Source: Oscillospiraceae bacterium (GTDB taxonomy: Bacteria; Bacillota; Clostridia; Oscillospirales; Oscillospiraceae). From it: 48,191 bases of DNA. Position 1 is the stretch's first letter, and each line of letters opens with the position of its first letter. The stretch is taken from contig JAISHS010000019.1 of NCBI GenBank assembly GCA_031262405.1, positions 1-48,191 of the forward strand, read 5' to 3'. The position numbers and the translations under genes are program-made. Below the pieces are notes generated by a model. The model saw nothing but the letters and a program-made list of their open reading frames with translations, ran no database searches and was not told the DNA's origin. Shown piece by piece: positions 1 through 7,513 of this stretch.

Positions 1-374
1 AAATCTACGCTATTGTCCGGTACGAAATCGATGCTTGTTGCATCGCCCTTTTTGATGTATACTTGTCCGCTGTTCGGATAGTCGAAGTTCGTTTTGTCGT
101 GGCAGCGCTCCAAAGCAGAAGGGTTAATATCAACGCCTAGGATGTTACGTCCTAACAGCTTCGCCTCAACAAGCGTTGTTCCGCCGCCCGCGAATTGGTC
201 AAGTACGAGATCACCCTCCTGCGAGTAACGAAGCAGCAAATTTCGCGGTATGTATGGAGACCAGTTACCGCGGTATTTCGCGTCGTGAGTTGCCCAGTTA
301 CCGCGGTCGGGAAAACTCCAAACCGTGTTCATTTCAAGCTCAAAGTTTTCCGGTTCCCAGCACTTTATACTCAT
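1..374 (-). CDS. DNA methyltransferase, C-terminal part beyond window edge (partial)
   Basis: Open frame read from the ATG at 374 to the window edge, 124 codons visible, so the 3' part is missing. The visible N-terminal part carries a SAM-binding motif I of the form FAGGGTT followed by a V-D-I-N acidic loop (LGVDINPSA), typical of N6-adenine/N4-cytosine DNA methylases (COG0863-like). Upstream of it is a region rich in Trp/Arg/Asn (WSFPDRGNW). Motif I lies near the N terminus, so the catalytic DPPY-type motif must lie beyond the edge; this order does not fit a beta-class (DpnA-like) enzyme. The ATG overlaps the stop of the endonuclease gene (ATGA), which indicates translational coupling and membership of the same restriction-modification operon. 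It would methylate the host site or a second site; the specificity cannot be read. Confidence 0.8.
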   Translation of the reverse strand, partial: MSIKCWEPENFELEMNTVWSFPDRGNWATHDAKYRGNWSPYIPRNLLLRYSQEGDLVLDQFAGGGTTLVEAKLLGRNILGVDINPSALERCHDKTNFDYPNSGQVYIKKGDATSIDFVPDNSVD

Positions 375-1000
375 ATATTTTCACTTAAATCAATAAATTC
401 TGCCAAGAACTTAGGACGGGCATAAAATGCTCTTGAAGTGCTTCCATGTCCGGCTCCTTTTGTACGTGGCTGGATGTAAATACCCATTCGACCTGTCAGT
501 GCTTTGAATCCACGTTCCGGATCAAGTAAACAGTTTTGTACTACCTCATAATCGTGCTTTACAGCTTCATATAACTCTCCGCCTTCGTCAAGATCAATTT
601 CAGTTACTGTATGTACAACAGTCGGTTTCGAATAGTCTGTGCCGACAACTCTGGCAACAATAACAGCCTTACGAAGCTTTGAAAGCAAATGACTATTTTC
701 AAAGGAAGTCCTTTCAACATTATAGGGATCAATCATTGTAATTGCCATAGTCTCTTTAAACCCAAGTTTGCCATTATGAAGCCTTTTAAGTGGAATACTT
801 TTTAATTCCCATGAACCAAAATTAGGGCTTTGAGCTGAGTTTATCGGCAAGCCAAGATAACGTTCACATACGTGTCCGGCCCAACCCTTGTTAACTCTGC
901 CGTCTACTGTTTTTACCGTAACGCCATATTCAATTGCCAATGCGTGAAGATCACACCTCTCAAGTGCTTTTAATAGCCTAACCGCTTCTGCCCGCTCCAT
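371..1000 (-). CDS. MutH/Sau3AI-family type II restriction endonuclease
   Basis: 209-residue protein that aligns by eye with MutH: the N-K-G-W segment (37-40), Glu46 (MutH Glu56 position), the ELK core Glu65-Leu-Lys67 (MutH Glu77/Lys79), the SHLLSKL segment with Lys108 (MutH Lys116), and a C-terminal basic and aromatic tail. MutH and Sau3AI cut at GATC sites using a PD-(D/E)xK fold. The position equivalent to the metal-binding Asp70 of MutH reads as Asn60 here, which could lower activity or reflect a family variant. A strong Shine-Dalgarno (aggaggg) precedes the ATG. It lies between two methyltransferase genes (8 bp after the Dam-like gene, ATGA overlap with the next), so a restriction role is likelier than mismatch repair. 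GATC specificity is inferred. Confidence 0.82.
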   Translation of the reverse strand: MERAEAVRLLKALERCDLHALAIEYGVTVKTVDGRVNKGWAGHVCERYLGLPINSAQSPNFGSWELKSIPLKRLHNGKLGFKETMAITMIDPYNVERTSFENSHLLSKLRKAVIVARVVGTDYSKPTVVHTVTEIDLDEGGELYEAVKHDYEVVQNCLLDPERGFKALTGRMGIYIQPRTKGAGHGSTSRAFYARPKFLAEFIDLSENI

Positions 1001-1008
1001 AAACCCTC

Positions 1009-1899
1009 CTAAAAAGTCGCTATAAGCAGCTCGTTAACTTTTCCGCGACCATTTCCCGCTGAATTAATCATTCGGTTTGCACTTATACGTGAAATAACGT
1101 GCTTACAATACAGCTCGTCAAAGAAGTCGTCGCTTTCGTTTGTATTCTTCGGATCTGAGTTGCTCACAACAATCGCCGCACCCTTGTCGCTGACTTCATC
1201 AATAAACTGTGCCAATTCCACTTGGTCATCGTCCCCAAACCCGTCTTGGGCATATGAAGTGAAGTTGGCAGTATCAGATAGCGGGCGATATGGCGGATCA
1301 AAATAAGCAAACGTGAACATATCTATAAAGTCGCGAGATTGTTTATAATCGCCGCAAACTATCTCCGCACGCTTTAGCTGCGCCGAAACCGCTCGCAGAT
1401 TTTCAATATCGCAAATTGTCGGTTTCTTATAACTGCCCATAGGCACGTTAAAACCACCTTTAGAATTGACTCGATAAAGCCCATTAAAGCAAGTACGGTT
1501 AAGGAACACAAAAAGGGCTGCCAACTCAACATCGCCGCTCTCAGTCAGCTTCAGAGCGTTAAACCGTTCGCGTCTGTCATAGTAATATACTTTTCGGTTA
1601 TCTGTGTCGGCTTGCCAATAATCCGCTTGCATTTGTGATAAAAGACTTGTTAGCGATTCTAATTCGTCTCGAATGGTTTTATACGTCGTAATCAATTCAC
1701 TGTTAATATCGTTGATGTAAACTTCTTTCAGATCGTATCGGTTGAGAACATCAAAAAGCACAGCCCCTCCGCCTACAAATGGTTCAGCATACTTAGTAAT
1801 TGTCTGCCCCAAGCCGTCTGGATATTTAGTGCGAATTTCGCCGAGAATCTGCGACTTACCACCCGCCCATTTGACAAAAGGCCTTGCGACCAATTTCAA
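1009..1899 (-). CDS. Dam/DpnM-like (D12 class) adenine-N6 DNA methyltransferase
   Basis: About 296 residues, the usual length for Dam-type enzymes. It has the N-terminal FVKWAGGKSQ signature, the SAM-binding motif I (AEPFVGGGAVLF) and the catalytic DPPY motif followed by the RPLSDTANFTSY stretch characteristic of DpnM/Dam-type GATC methylases. It transfers a methyl group from SAM to adenine and would protect host DNA against the MutH-like nuclease encoded next. I chose the TTG at 1899 because ggggg lies about 8 bases upstream; the GTG at 1906-1908 has no room for a ribosome site. First gene of the restriction-modification operon, reading leftwards. The base composition is clearly more AT-rich than the his and ara genes, consistent with horizontal acquisition. 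Confidence 0.88.
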   Translation of the reverse strand: MKLVARPFVKWAGGKSQILGEIRTKYPDGLGQTITKYAEPFVGGGAVLFDVLNRYDLKEVYINDINSELITTYKTIRDELESLTSLLSQMQADYWQADTDNRKVYYYDRRERFNALKLTESGDVELAALFVFLNRTCFNGLYRVNSKGGFNVPMGSYKKPTICDIENLRAVSAQLKRAEIVCGDYKQSRDFIDMFTFAYFDPPYRPLSDTANFTSYAQDGFGDDDQVELAQFIDEVSDKGAAIVVSNSDPKNTNESDDFFDELYCKHVISRISANRMINSAGNGRGKVNELLIATF

Positions 1900-1936
1900 T
1901 TGAAGCACCCCCGGTCAAGCAAATTTACCCATAATT

Positions 1937-1965
1937 AATATATCATAGTCTCTTTAAAATTACAA
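1937..1965 (-). promoter_or_regulatory. Predicted sigma-A promoter of the restriction-modification operon
   Basis: On the minus strand: -35 TTGTAA (1965-1960), a 17-bp spacer, and -10 TATATT (1942-1937) preceded by TGA, an extended -10 arrangement. It lies about 40 bases upstream of the methyltransferase start, and no other good promoter is visible in this gap. Confidence 0.65.
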
Positions 1966-1984
1966 ACATTTTTCCCGCGCTTTA

Positions 1985-2647
1985 TCACTTCTCAATTATT
2001 TCAAACTCCCTCCCCCGAAACTCAATCACCCCGTCCCGTTTCATCGACGCCAGCTCCCGCGAGAGCGCGCTGCGGTCGCAGTTTAGCAGTTGAGCCTGTT
2101 CTTCCCGCGAGTGGGGAACGGTGAACGGATTTCCCGAAAATTCACTCTGAAATTGCAAGTAACTCAGTATTTTCGCCCGCAAAGTGGGAGCAAGCAGTAT
2201 ATCCAGCCGCCGGAGCAGCACCATATATTTCTCCGAAATCTCAGCGAGCAGATTCCGCGTAACCGCCTCTCGAGCACCGCCGATTTGCGCCGTACCCAGC
2301 AGCCCCGAGAGCGGAAGGCGAATAATTTCCCCCGCCGCCGTCATCCTAACCGTGACGGGGCTGTCAACACTTGCGCCGGAGAGCATCTCCCCAAAGAGCT
2401 GCCCCGGCGCAAACTCGCTTATAATTACGCTGCGCCCGTCGGCGGTCAGCTTCTCGCCCAAGGCCGCGCCCGAGAGCAGCACAAAAATGTCGCTCTGCCG
2501 CTCCCCCTGAGAAATCGCCGCCTCGCCCTCGCCGAGCTTCGAGACCGCCGCGCCGCTCTCGAGCAGCAGCTGCACAATCGCCCCGGCGTCCAGCCCCGCG
2601 AACAAGGGCGAAGCCTCCAGAACCTTAATTTGAGAAAAATTTAACAT
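1985..2647 (-). CDS. Crp/Fnr-family transcriptional regulator
   Basis: 220 residues with the two-domain Crp layout. The cyclic-nucleotide-binding-like beta-roll spans about residues 15-115 (with a G-Q-L-F-G-E-M turn), followed by a long dimerisation helix (about 118-150) and a C-terminal winged helix-turn-helix (about 165-215). Its recognition helix is marked by C-D-R-S-A-L-S-R-E-L. There is no N-terminal Cys cluster, so it is not a classical Fe-S FNR. The start is the ATG at 2647 with a ggggga ribosome site. It diverges from an ABC importer whose promoter carries a palindrome at the position expected for a class II Crp/Fnr activator, so it probably controls that importer. The effector is unknown. 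Confidence 0.9.
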   Translation of the reverse strand: MLNFSQIKVLEASPLFAGLDAGAIVQLLLESGAAVSKLGEGEAAISQGERQSDIFVLLSGAALGEKLTADGRSVIISEFAPGQLFGEMLSGASVDSPVTVRMTAAGEIIRLPLSGLLGTAQIGGAREAVTRNLLAEISEKYMVLLRRLDILLAPTLRAKILSYLQFQSEFSGNPFTVPHSREEQAQLLNCDRSALSRELASMKRDGVIEFRGREFEIIEK

Positions 2648-2663
2648 ATTATCCCCCTATTTC

Positions 2664-2677
2664 GTTGCCTGCGCAAC
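2664..2677. promoter_or_regulatory. Candidate Crp/Fnr operator palindrome
   Basis: Perfect inverted repeat GTTGC-CTGC-GCAAC between the divergent regulator and importer genes. Its centre (2670.5) falls about 41 bases upstream of the transcription start predicted from the TATAAT at 2700-2705. That is where class II Crp/Fnr activators bind. Confidence 0.45.
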
Positions 2678-2705
2678 ATACTATCTCCCATTAAGATACT
2701 ATAAT
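2677..2705 (+). promoter_or_regulatory. Predicted promoter of the ABC importer pair
   Basis: A perfect -10 hexamer TATAAT at 2700-2705, but only CATACT at the -35 position (2677-2682, 17-bp spacer). A strong -10 with a weak -35 is typical of an activator-dependent promoter and fits the palindrome immediately upstream. Confidence 0.5.
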
Positions 2706-2753
2706 TAAGTCAATAAGGCAAGACCCAATCGAAATAGTAAAGGATCTGATAAT

Positions 2754-3830
2754 ATGAAAAAGCTAAGCCTAATCCTACTTATCGCGGCGCTGCTGCTGAC
2801 CCTCTTAACCGGCTGCGCCTCTAAAACCGCCGAGACCACCCCCGCGCCGGAGCCATCACCAACCGCCGCTCCCAACGAGCCCTCCGCGCCCGAATCTGAG
2901 GAACCCTCCTCCGCACCGGAGGCGACGAGCTTTCGTCTCGCGACCCTAAAGGGCCCGACCACCATGGGTCTCGTCAAACTCCTCCAGCAATCCGACGCCG
3001 GGCAGCTCTCTTACACCGCCGAAAGCACGATTTACGGCGCCGCCGACGAGATTTCCGCCCTCATAATAGGCGGCAGCGTGGACATAGCGGCCGTCCCCTG
3101 CAACCTCGCGAGCATCCTCTATAACAAAACCGAGGGCGCGGTGCAGGTTATCGCGATCAACAACCTCGGCGTCCTGAACGTCCTCGAGCTGGGCAATGAG
3201 ATAAGCTCAATCGCTGACCTCAGAGGCAAAACCATCTACTCCACCGGCAAGGGCACCACCCCCGAATACACCCTAAACGCCATTCTCCGCGCAAACGGCC
3301 TCGAGCCGGGCACGGACGTGAACATCGAATACAAAGCCGAGGCAACCGAAATCGCCGCCCTTCTCGCGGGCGACACAGCAGCGCCGGGCACAATCGCCGT
3401 CCTCCCCCAGCCCTACGCCACCACGGTTCTGATGCAAAACCCAAGCGCGCGAATCGCCCTCGACCTCACGCAGGAGTGGACTGCCGCCGGACTTGACGGC
3501 AAGCTCGTCACGGGCGTCTTCGTCGTCCGCCGCGACTTCGCCGAGCAAAATCCGACTCTCATCTCGAGCTTCCTAACCGATTACGCCGCCTCCGCCGACT
3601 GGGTCAACGCCAACACCGCCGAGGCCGCCGTGCTCGTCGCCGAGCTCGGAATCGTCGCGAACCCCGCCGTCGCTCAGAAGGCTCTGCCGAACTGCGCAAT
3701 CGTCGCTCTCACGGGCAGCGAAATCAAAACCGACGTCTCCTCCTACCTCACCGTCCTCTTCGACCAAAACCCGCAGAGCGTCGGCGGCGCGCTGCCGGAC
3801 GCCGACTTCTACTACGATGCCGCGGCATAA
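2754..3830 (+). CDS. ABC transporter substrate-binding lipoprotein (SsuA/NMT1-like)
   Basis: 358 residues. The signal peptide is of lipoprotein type: a basic MKK start, a Leu-rich core and a lipobox L-T-G-Cys21. An Ala/Pro/Ser/Glu linker (about 22-60) follows before the binding domain. The body has the type II periplasmic-binding fold pattern of the SsuA/TauA/ThiY group: FRLATLKGPTTMGLV near the start, then a GSVDIAAVP turn and a DLRGKTIY segment where the second lobe begins. It would capture a small organic solute outside the membrane and pass it to the permease encoded next, which overlaps its 3' end by 14 bases. The substrate cannot be read. The pair is divergent from a Crp/Fnr regulator that probably controls it. 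Confidence 0.85.
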   Translation: MKKLSLILLIAALLLTLLTGCASKTAETTPAPEPSPTAAPNEPSAPESEEPSSAPEATSFRLATLKGPTTMGLVKLLQQSDAGQLSYTAESTIYGAADEISALIIGGSVDIAAVPCNLASILYNKTEGAVQVIAINNLGVLNVLELGNEISSIADLRGKTIYSTGKGTTPEYTLNAILRANGLEPGTDVNIEYKAEATEIAALLAGDTAAPGTIAVLPQPYATTVLMQNPSARIALDLTQEWTAAGLDGKLVTGVFVVRRDFAEQNPTLISSFLTDYAASADWVNANTAEAAVLVAELGIVANPAVAQKALPNCAIVALTGSEIKTDVSSYLTVLFDQNPQSVGGALPDADFYYDAAA

Positions 3831-4578
3831 GCCGGGCGCAAAACGCCCCGCCGCCGTCCTCGCGTGCGTGTTTTGGCTAGCGGTCTGGCAAATAGCCTCA
3901 ATGCTCGTCGGGGAACGGCTCTTCCTGCCCTACCCCGGCGAGGTTTTGGCGACCCTCTGGGGACTTCTCGGCGATAGCACCTTCTACAGCACCCTCGGCT
4001 TCAGCTTCGCGCGGCTCGCGCTGGGCTTCTTCGCGGCGCTCATAATGGGCAGCCTCCTTGCCTACGCCGCCTACAAAATCTCCTTTGTCGAGACCCTCCT
4101 GCGCCCCCTGATGGCACTGGCAAAGGCCGCCCCCGCGGCGACCTTCACAATGCTCCTGCTCATTTTCTTCGGCTCGCGCAACATCTCCGCGCCCGTCGTT
4201 TTCATCATGGTGCTGCCCCTGTTCTACTCCAACCTCCTAACGGGCGCGCAAAGCGTCGATCCCGAGCTCTTCGAGGCCGCCGCCGTCTTCGGAATGCTCC
4301 CGACTGACCGCTTCCGCTTCATCTACCTGCCCTACGTCACGCCGTTTTTCCTAAGCTCCTGCGAGGTCGGCTGGGGAATGTCGTGGAAGGCGGGCGTCTC
4401 CGCCGAGGTCATCGCAATCACCGCCGGCTCCGTCGGCGGCGCGATCTACGACGCGAAAATCACGCTCGAAACCGCCGACCTCTTCGCCTACACGCTGGTC
4501 GTAATCATCATCTCGCTCCTGCTGGAAAAGCTCACTCGTACACTAATCTGCTATATAGAAAAGCTGCTAACCGATTAA
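3817..4578 (+). CDS. ABC transporter permease (SsuC/TauC-like)
   Basis: 253 residues with about six hydrophobic segments, the normal size for this family. The EAA-loop region is recognisable as ELFEAAAVFGMLPTDRFRFIYLP around residues 147-170; this loop docks the ATPase. It overlaps the binding-protein gene by 14 bases, so the two are co-translated. The usual third gene, the ATPase, is not present: a long hairpin follows 14 bases after the stop, and the next gene belongs to the his operon on the other strand. The importer therefore either borrows an ATPase encoded elsewhere or is incomplete. Confidence 0.87.
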   Translation: MPRHKPGAKRPAAVLACVFWLAVWQIASMLVGERLFLPYPGEVLATLWGLLGDSTFYSTLGFSFARLALGFFAALIMGSLLAYAAYKISFVETLLRPLMALAKAAPAATFTMLLLIFFGSRNISAPVVFIMVLPLFYSNLLTGAQSVDPELFEAAAVFGMLPTDRFRFIYLPYVTPFFLSSCEVGWGMSWKAGVSAEVIAITAGSVGGAIYDAKITLETADLFAYTLVVIIISLLLEKLTRTLICYIEKLLTD

Positions 4579-4592
4579 TAGACATTATTAAA

Positions 4593-4629
4593 AGATAGAA
4601 GCAGAGGGCGCAGCCCTCTGCTTCTATCT
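4593..4629. terminator. Bidirectional terminator between importer and his operon
   Basis: Perfect 17-bp stem (4593-4609 with 4613-4629) closed by a 3-base loop. It lies between the convergent ends of the permease gene and hisIE, whose stop codon begins one base further on. Confidence 0.8.
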
Positions 4630-5274
4630 CTATGTCATTTTTTCCTGCTTAACCTTCTTATCCACAACGTGCCGTGACTGTAGCTCCTTCAAAACATCCC
4701 CGGTGGAAATCCCCTCCGAAACCATGAGCACCAACAGGTGATACAGCAAATCCGCTATCTCATACACCGTCTCGCGCCTATCGCCGCTCTTCGCGGCTAT
4801 AATGACCTCGGTGCTCTCTTCACCCACTTTTTTGAGAATTTTATCCAGTCCCTTCTCGAAGAGATAGCTGGTGTAAGAGCCCTCCTTGCCCTCACTTTTT
4901 CGCGAGAGCAAAAGCTCATAGAGCCCCTCGATTGAAAACCCTCCGGCCGCTCCCTCGAACAGCGTCTCCTCAAAACAGCTCTCGCTGCCGGTGTGACAGG
5001 CAGGCCCCGCGGGATTGACCGCAACCACAAGCGCGTCGCGGTCGCAGTCGGCGGTTATGCTCACAATCTCCTGAAAATTCCCGCTGGTCTCGCCCTTGCG
5101 CCAAAGCTCGCGCCTCGAGCGCGACCAAAAGCAGGTTCTCCCCTCCCGCATCGAAATCTCCAAGCTCTCACGGCTCATATACGCCAGCGTCAGCACCTTT
5201 TTCGTCGCCGCATCCGTGACAATCGCCGGAATCAGCCCGGCGGAATCAAACTTCAAATCCTCAATCGTAACCAT
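4630..5274 (-). CDS. hisI: Bifunctional phosphoribosyl-AMP cyclohydrolase / phosphoribosyl-ATP pyrophosphatase
   Basis: About 214 residues, HisIE fusion. The N-terminal cyclohydrolase half shows CFWSRSRRELWRKGETSGN and the zinc cysteines/acid motif D-C-D-R-D plus C-H-T-G. The C-terminal pyrophosphatase half shows the helical K-V-G-E-E-S-T-E and E-I-A-D-L-L-Y-H motifs. It catalyses steps 2 and 3 of histidine synthesis in the cytosol. I chose the ATG at 5274 (MVTIEDL), which has aggaga upstream, over the longer in-frame start at 5313. It is last in the operon and is separated from hisF by a 79-base gap containing a TATAAT-like element (5312-5317, minus strand), possibly a weak extra promoter. 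Confidence 0.95.
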   Translation of the reverse strand: MVTIEDLKFDSAGLIPAIVTDAATKKVLTLAYMSRESLEISMREGRTCFWSRSRRELWRKGETSGNFQEIVSITADCDRDALVVAVNPAGPACHTGSESCFEETLFEGAAGGFSIEGLYELLLSRKSEGKEGSYTSYLFEKGLDKILKKVGEESTEVIIAAKSGDRRETVYEIADLLYHLLVLMVSEGISTGDVLKELQSRHVVDKKVKQEKMT

Positions 5275-5353
5275 TATCTCTCCTTTGCCCTCTGCGGAAC
5301 TAAAACCATACATTATATAATAAGTATCATATTTTGCTCATTTTGAAACTATC

Positions 5354-6112
5354 CTAAACCCTCACGGCAATTCCCGCCTTAAGCAGCTGACGCTTAAGCT
5401 CTCCAATCGACAGCTGCCCGAAGTGAAAAATCGAAGCCGCCAGCCCCGCGTCAACGCCCGGAACCGTCCTAAAAAGGTCTATAAAATCCTCCGCGCAGCC
5501 CGCCCCGCCGGAGGCGATCACCGGCACCTTTACCACCTCGCAGACCGCGCCGAGCATCTCAAGATCGAAGCCGCGCTTGACCCCGTCGGTGTCAATGCTG
5601 TTGAGAACAATCTCGCCCGCGCCGTCGACAACGCCTTTTTTTATCCACTCGAGCGCGTCCAAACCCGTGTTCACGCGCCCGCCTTTGGCAAAAACGATGA
5701 AACGCCCGTCCACGCGTTTGACGTCGGCAGAGAGCACAACGCACTGCGATCCATACCTCTTCGCCGCCTCATAGATGAGGCTCCTGTCGGCAATCGCGCC
5801 GGAATTTACGCTCACCTTGTCCGCGCCGCACTTCAAAACGCGGTCAAAATCGTCCACAGAATTTATCGCCCCGCCGACGGTCAAAGGAATAAATATTCGC
5901 TGCGCAACCATTTTCAGTACATCCGAAAACAGCCGCCGCCCCTCGCTCGAAGCGGTAATATCATAGAAAACCAGCTCGTCCGCGCCGCTCTCGCTATAAA
6001 AGCTGCCCAGCTCCACAGGTGAGGAGACGTCGCTCAGATTTTCAAAGTTGACGCCCTTCACGACCCGCCCGTCCCTAACGTCCAGGCAGGGTATAATCCG
6101 TTTAGTAATCAT
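5354..6112 (-). CDS. hisF: Imidazole glycerol phosphate synthase, cyclase subunit
   Basis: 252 residues, full length for HisF. It is a (beta/alpha)8 barrel with the catalytic pair Asp11 (in IPCLDVRDG) and Asp130 (in VVLSADVK) and the phosphate-binding glycine loops FIPLTVGGAI and VIASGGAG. It uses ammonia made by HisH to convert PRFAR into imidazole glycerol phosphate and AICAR. The start overlaps the hisA stop by 4 bases (ATGA). Confidence 0.97.
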   Translation of the reverse strand: MITKRIIPCLDVRDGRVVKGVNFENLSDVSSPVELGSFYSESGADELVFYDITASSEGRRLFSDVLKMVAQRIFIPLTVGGAINSVDDFDRVLKCGADKVSVNSGAIADRSLIYEAAKRYGSQCVVLSADVKRVDGRFIVFAKGGRVNTGLDALEWIKKGVVDGAGEIVLNSIDTDGVKRGFDLEMLGAVCEVVKVPVIASGGAGCAEDFIDLFRTVPGVDAGLAASIFHFGQLSIGELKRQLLKAGIAVRV

Positions 6113-6822
6113 AAAGCCTCTTTCAATGCCTGTTGTATATTAATCTTCCCTGTGTACAGCGCCTTCCCGACAATCGCTCCGGATACGCCGGTCTCGCGCA
6201 AGGCCGAAATATCGGCAAGCTCAGACACCCCTCCGGACGCTATGAAGTCCATCCGGAACCCCTCTGACAACCGTCTGTAGAGCCCCACGTTCGGCCCCGT
6301 CATCGCACCGTCTCGGGAAATATCCGTGCAAATCACGGTCTTGACGCCCTTTTTCTCAAGCTCCGCGCAGAACTCAAAGCAGTCCCGCCCGCTGCCGCGC
6401 GTCCAGCCGTGAATCGCAACCTCGCCGTCCCTAAGGTCCACGCCGACGGCAATTTTCTCGCCGTATAGCTGCAGCGCGGCGGATAATAATTCAGGCTGCG
6501 TAACCGCCGCCGTGCCGATAATGACCCTGAAAACTCCGGCATCAACATACTTCTTTATAGTCTCGAGACTGCGCACCCCGCCGCCGATTTCAACTTTAAG
6601 GCCGCTCTCCGCAGCTATGCGCCGAACCGCTTCAAAGTTAGGCGTTGTCCCGTCTTTCGCCCCGTCCAAGTCGACCATATGCAGGAAGCTCGCTCCCGCA
6701 TTTTGAAAGGAGCGCGCCGCGTCCAAGGGGCTGTCTGAGTAAACCGTCATCTTGTCATAGTCCCCTTGAAACAGCCGGACAACCCTGCCGCCCCGCAAAT
6801 CAATCGCCGGATAAATATCCAT
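6109..6822 (-). CDS. hisA: ProFAR isomerase
   Basis: 237 residues, a half-barrel-duplicated TIM barrel homologous to HisF. The catalytic aspartates are Asp8 (YPAIDLRGG) and Asp129 (VGVDLRDG), and the phosphate loops are VEIGGGVRS and FIASGGVSE. It catalyses the Amadori rearrangement of ProFAR to PRFAR. It is preceded by the only long gap inside the operon (6823-6895), which holds an AATTTGTACAATT palindrome like the one at the operon promoter. Confidence 0.97.
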   Translation of the reverse strand: MDIYPAIDLRGGRVVRLFQGDYDKMTVYSDSPLDAARSFQNAGASFLHMVDLDGAKDGTTPNFEAVRRIAAESGLKVEIGGGVRSLETIKKYVDAGVFRVIIGTAAVTQPELLSAALQLYGEKIAVGVDLRDGEVAIHGWTRGSGRDCFEFCAELEKKGVKTVICTDISRDGAMTGPNVGLYRRLSEGFRMDFIASGGVSELADISALRETGVSGAIVGKALYTGKINIQQALKEAL

Positions 6823-6848
6823 TTTCCGTAAACCTACCTAAAGTATCA

Positions 6849-6862
6849 ATTTGTACAATTTC
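6849..6862. promoter_or_regulatory. TGTACA-centred palindrome inside the his operon
   Basis: AATTTGTACAATTT in the hisH-hisA gap, with the core TTGTACAA a perfect palindrome. It resembles the 12-bp ATATGTACAAAT elements near the his promoter. A second AT-rich near-copy (AATTGTATAATT) lies just beyond, at about 6873-6884. It may be an operator for an internal promoter, but no convincing -35/-10 pair is visible. Confidence 0.35.
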
Positions 6863-6895
6863 CAACATAATTAATTGTATAATTCGCGCCCATAT

Positions 6896-7513
6896 TCACA
6901 GCTCGCAAAAGCCCTTCAAAATCCTAAGCCCCGCTTCCCCGCTCTTCTCGGGGTGAAACTGCGTCCCAAAAACGTTTTCGCGACCGACCGCCGCCGTGAG
7001 AAAACCGCCATATTCCGTGTCGGCAAGAAGGCTCTCTTCGCAACCCATCGCGGCATATGAGTGCACGAAATAGACATATTCTCCCTCTTTCGTGTACTTA
7101 AGAAGCCCGGACTCACGCCCCGCCTCGGAAAAGCGCAGAGCGTTCCAGCCGATGTGCGGCACCTTAAAATCGGGTGGAATCACCGGCTCAATCGGCCTAA
7201 CTTCACCGGGAAGCAAACCCAGCCCCTCCCAAACTCCGAACTCAAAGCTGCGCTCAAACAGCAACTGCATCCCGAGGCAAATCCCCAGCAGAGGCCGCCC
7301 CTCTCCGGATAGCTCAATGATAATTTTATCCAGTTCCAGCTCGCGCAGCTTGCGCGCCGCGTCCTCAAAGGCGCCGACCCCCGGAAGAATGATCCGATCC
7401 GCCGCGCGCAGCTCCTCCGGCTCACGAGAGACCGCCGCCTCCTCACCGATAAATCGCAGCGAGCTTCGCAGCGAAAACAAATTCCCCACGCCATAATCGA
7501 CAATAACTGTCAT
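6896..7513 (-). CDS. hisH: Imidazole glycerol phosphate synthase, glutaminase subunit
   Basis: 205 residues, class I glutamine amidotransferase. The nucleophile is Cys79 in LLGICLGMQ, with His187 and Glu189 in FHPEKSG completing the triad. It starts DYGVGN like other HisH proteins. It hydrolyses glutamine and channels ammonia to HisF. The start ATG shares one base with the hisB stop (TAATG), so translation is coupled. Confidence 0.97.
   Translation of the reverse strand: MTVIVDYGVGNLFSLRSSLRFIGEEAAVSREPEELRAADRIILPGVGAFEDAARKLRELELDKIIIELSGEGRPLLGICLGMQLLFERSFEFGVWEGLGLLPGEVRPIEPVIPPDFKVPHIGWNALRFSEAGRESGLLKYTKEGEYVYFVHSYAAMGCEESLLADTEYGGFLTAAVGRENVFGTQFHPEKSGEAGLRILKGFCEL

Noticed and set aside
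371-1000. Mismatch-repair MutH
   Set aside because: The gene sits between two DNA methyltransferase genes and is absent from repair contexts, so a restriction role is better supported.
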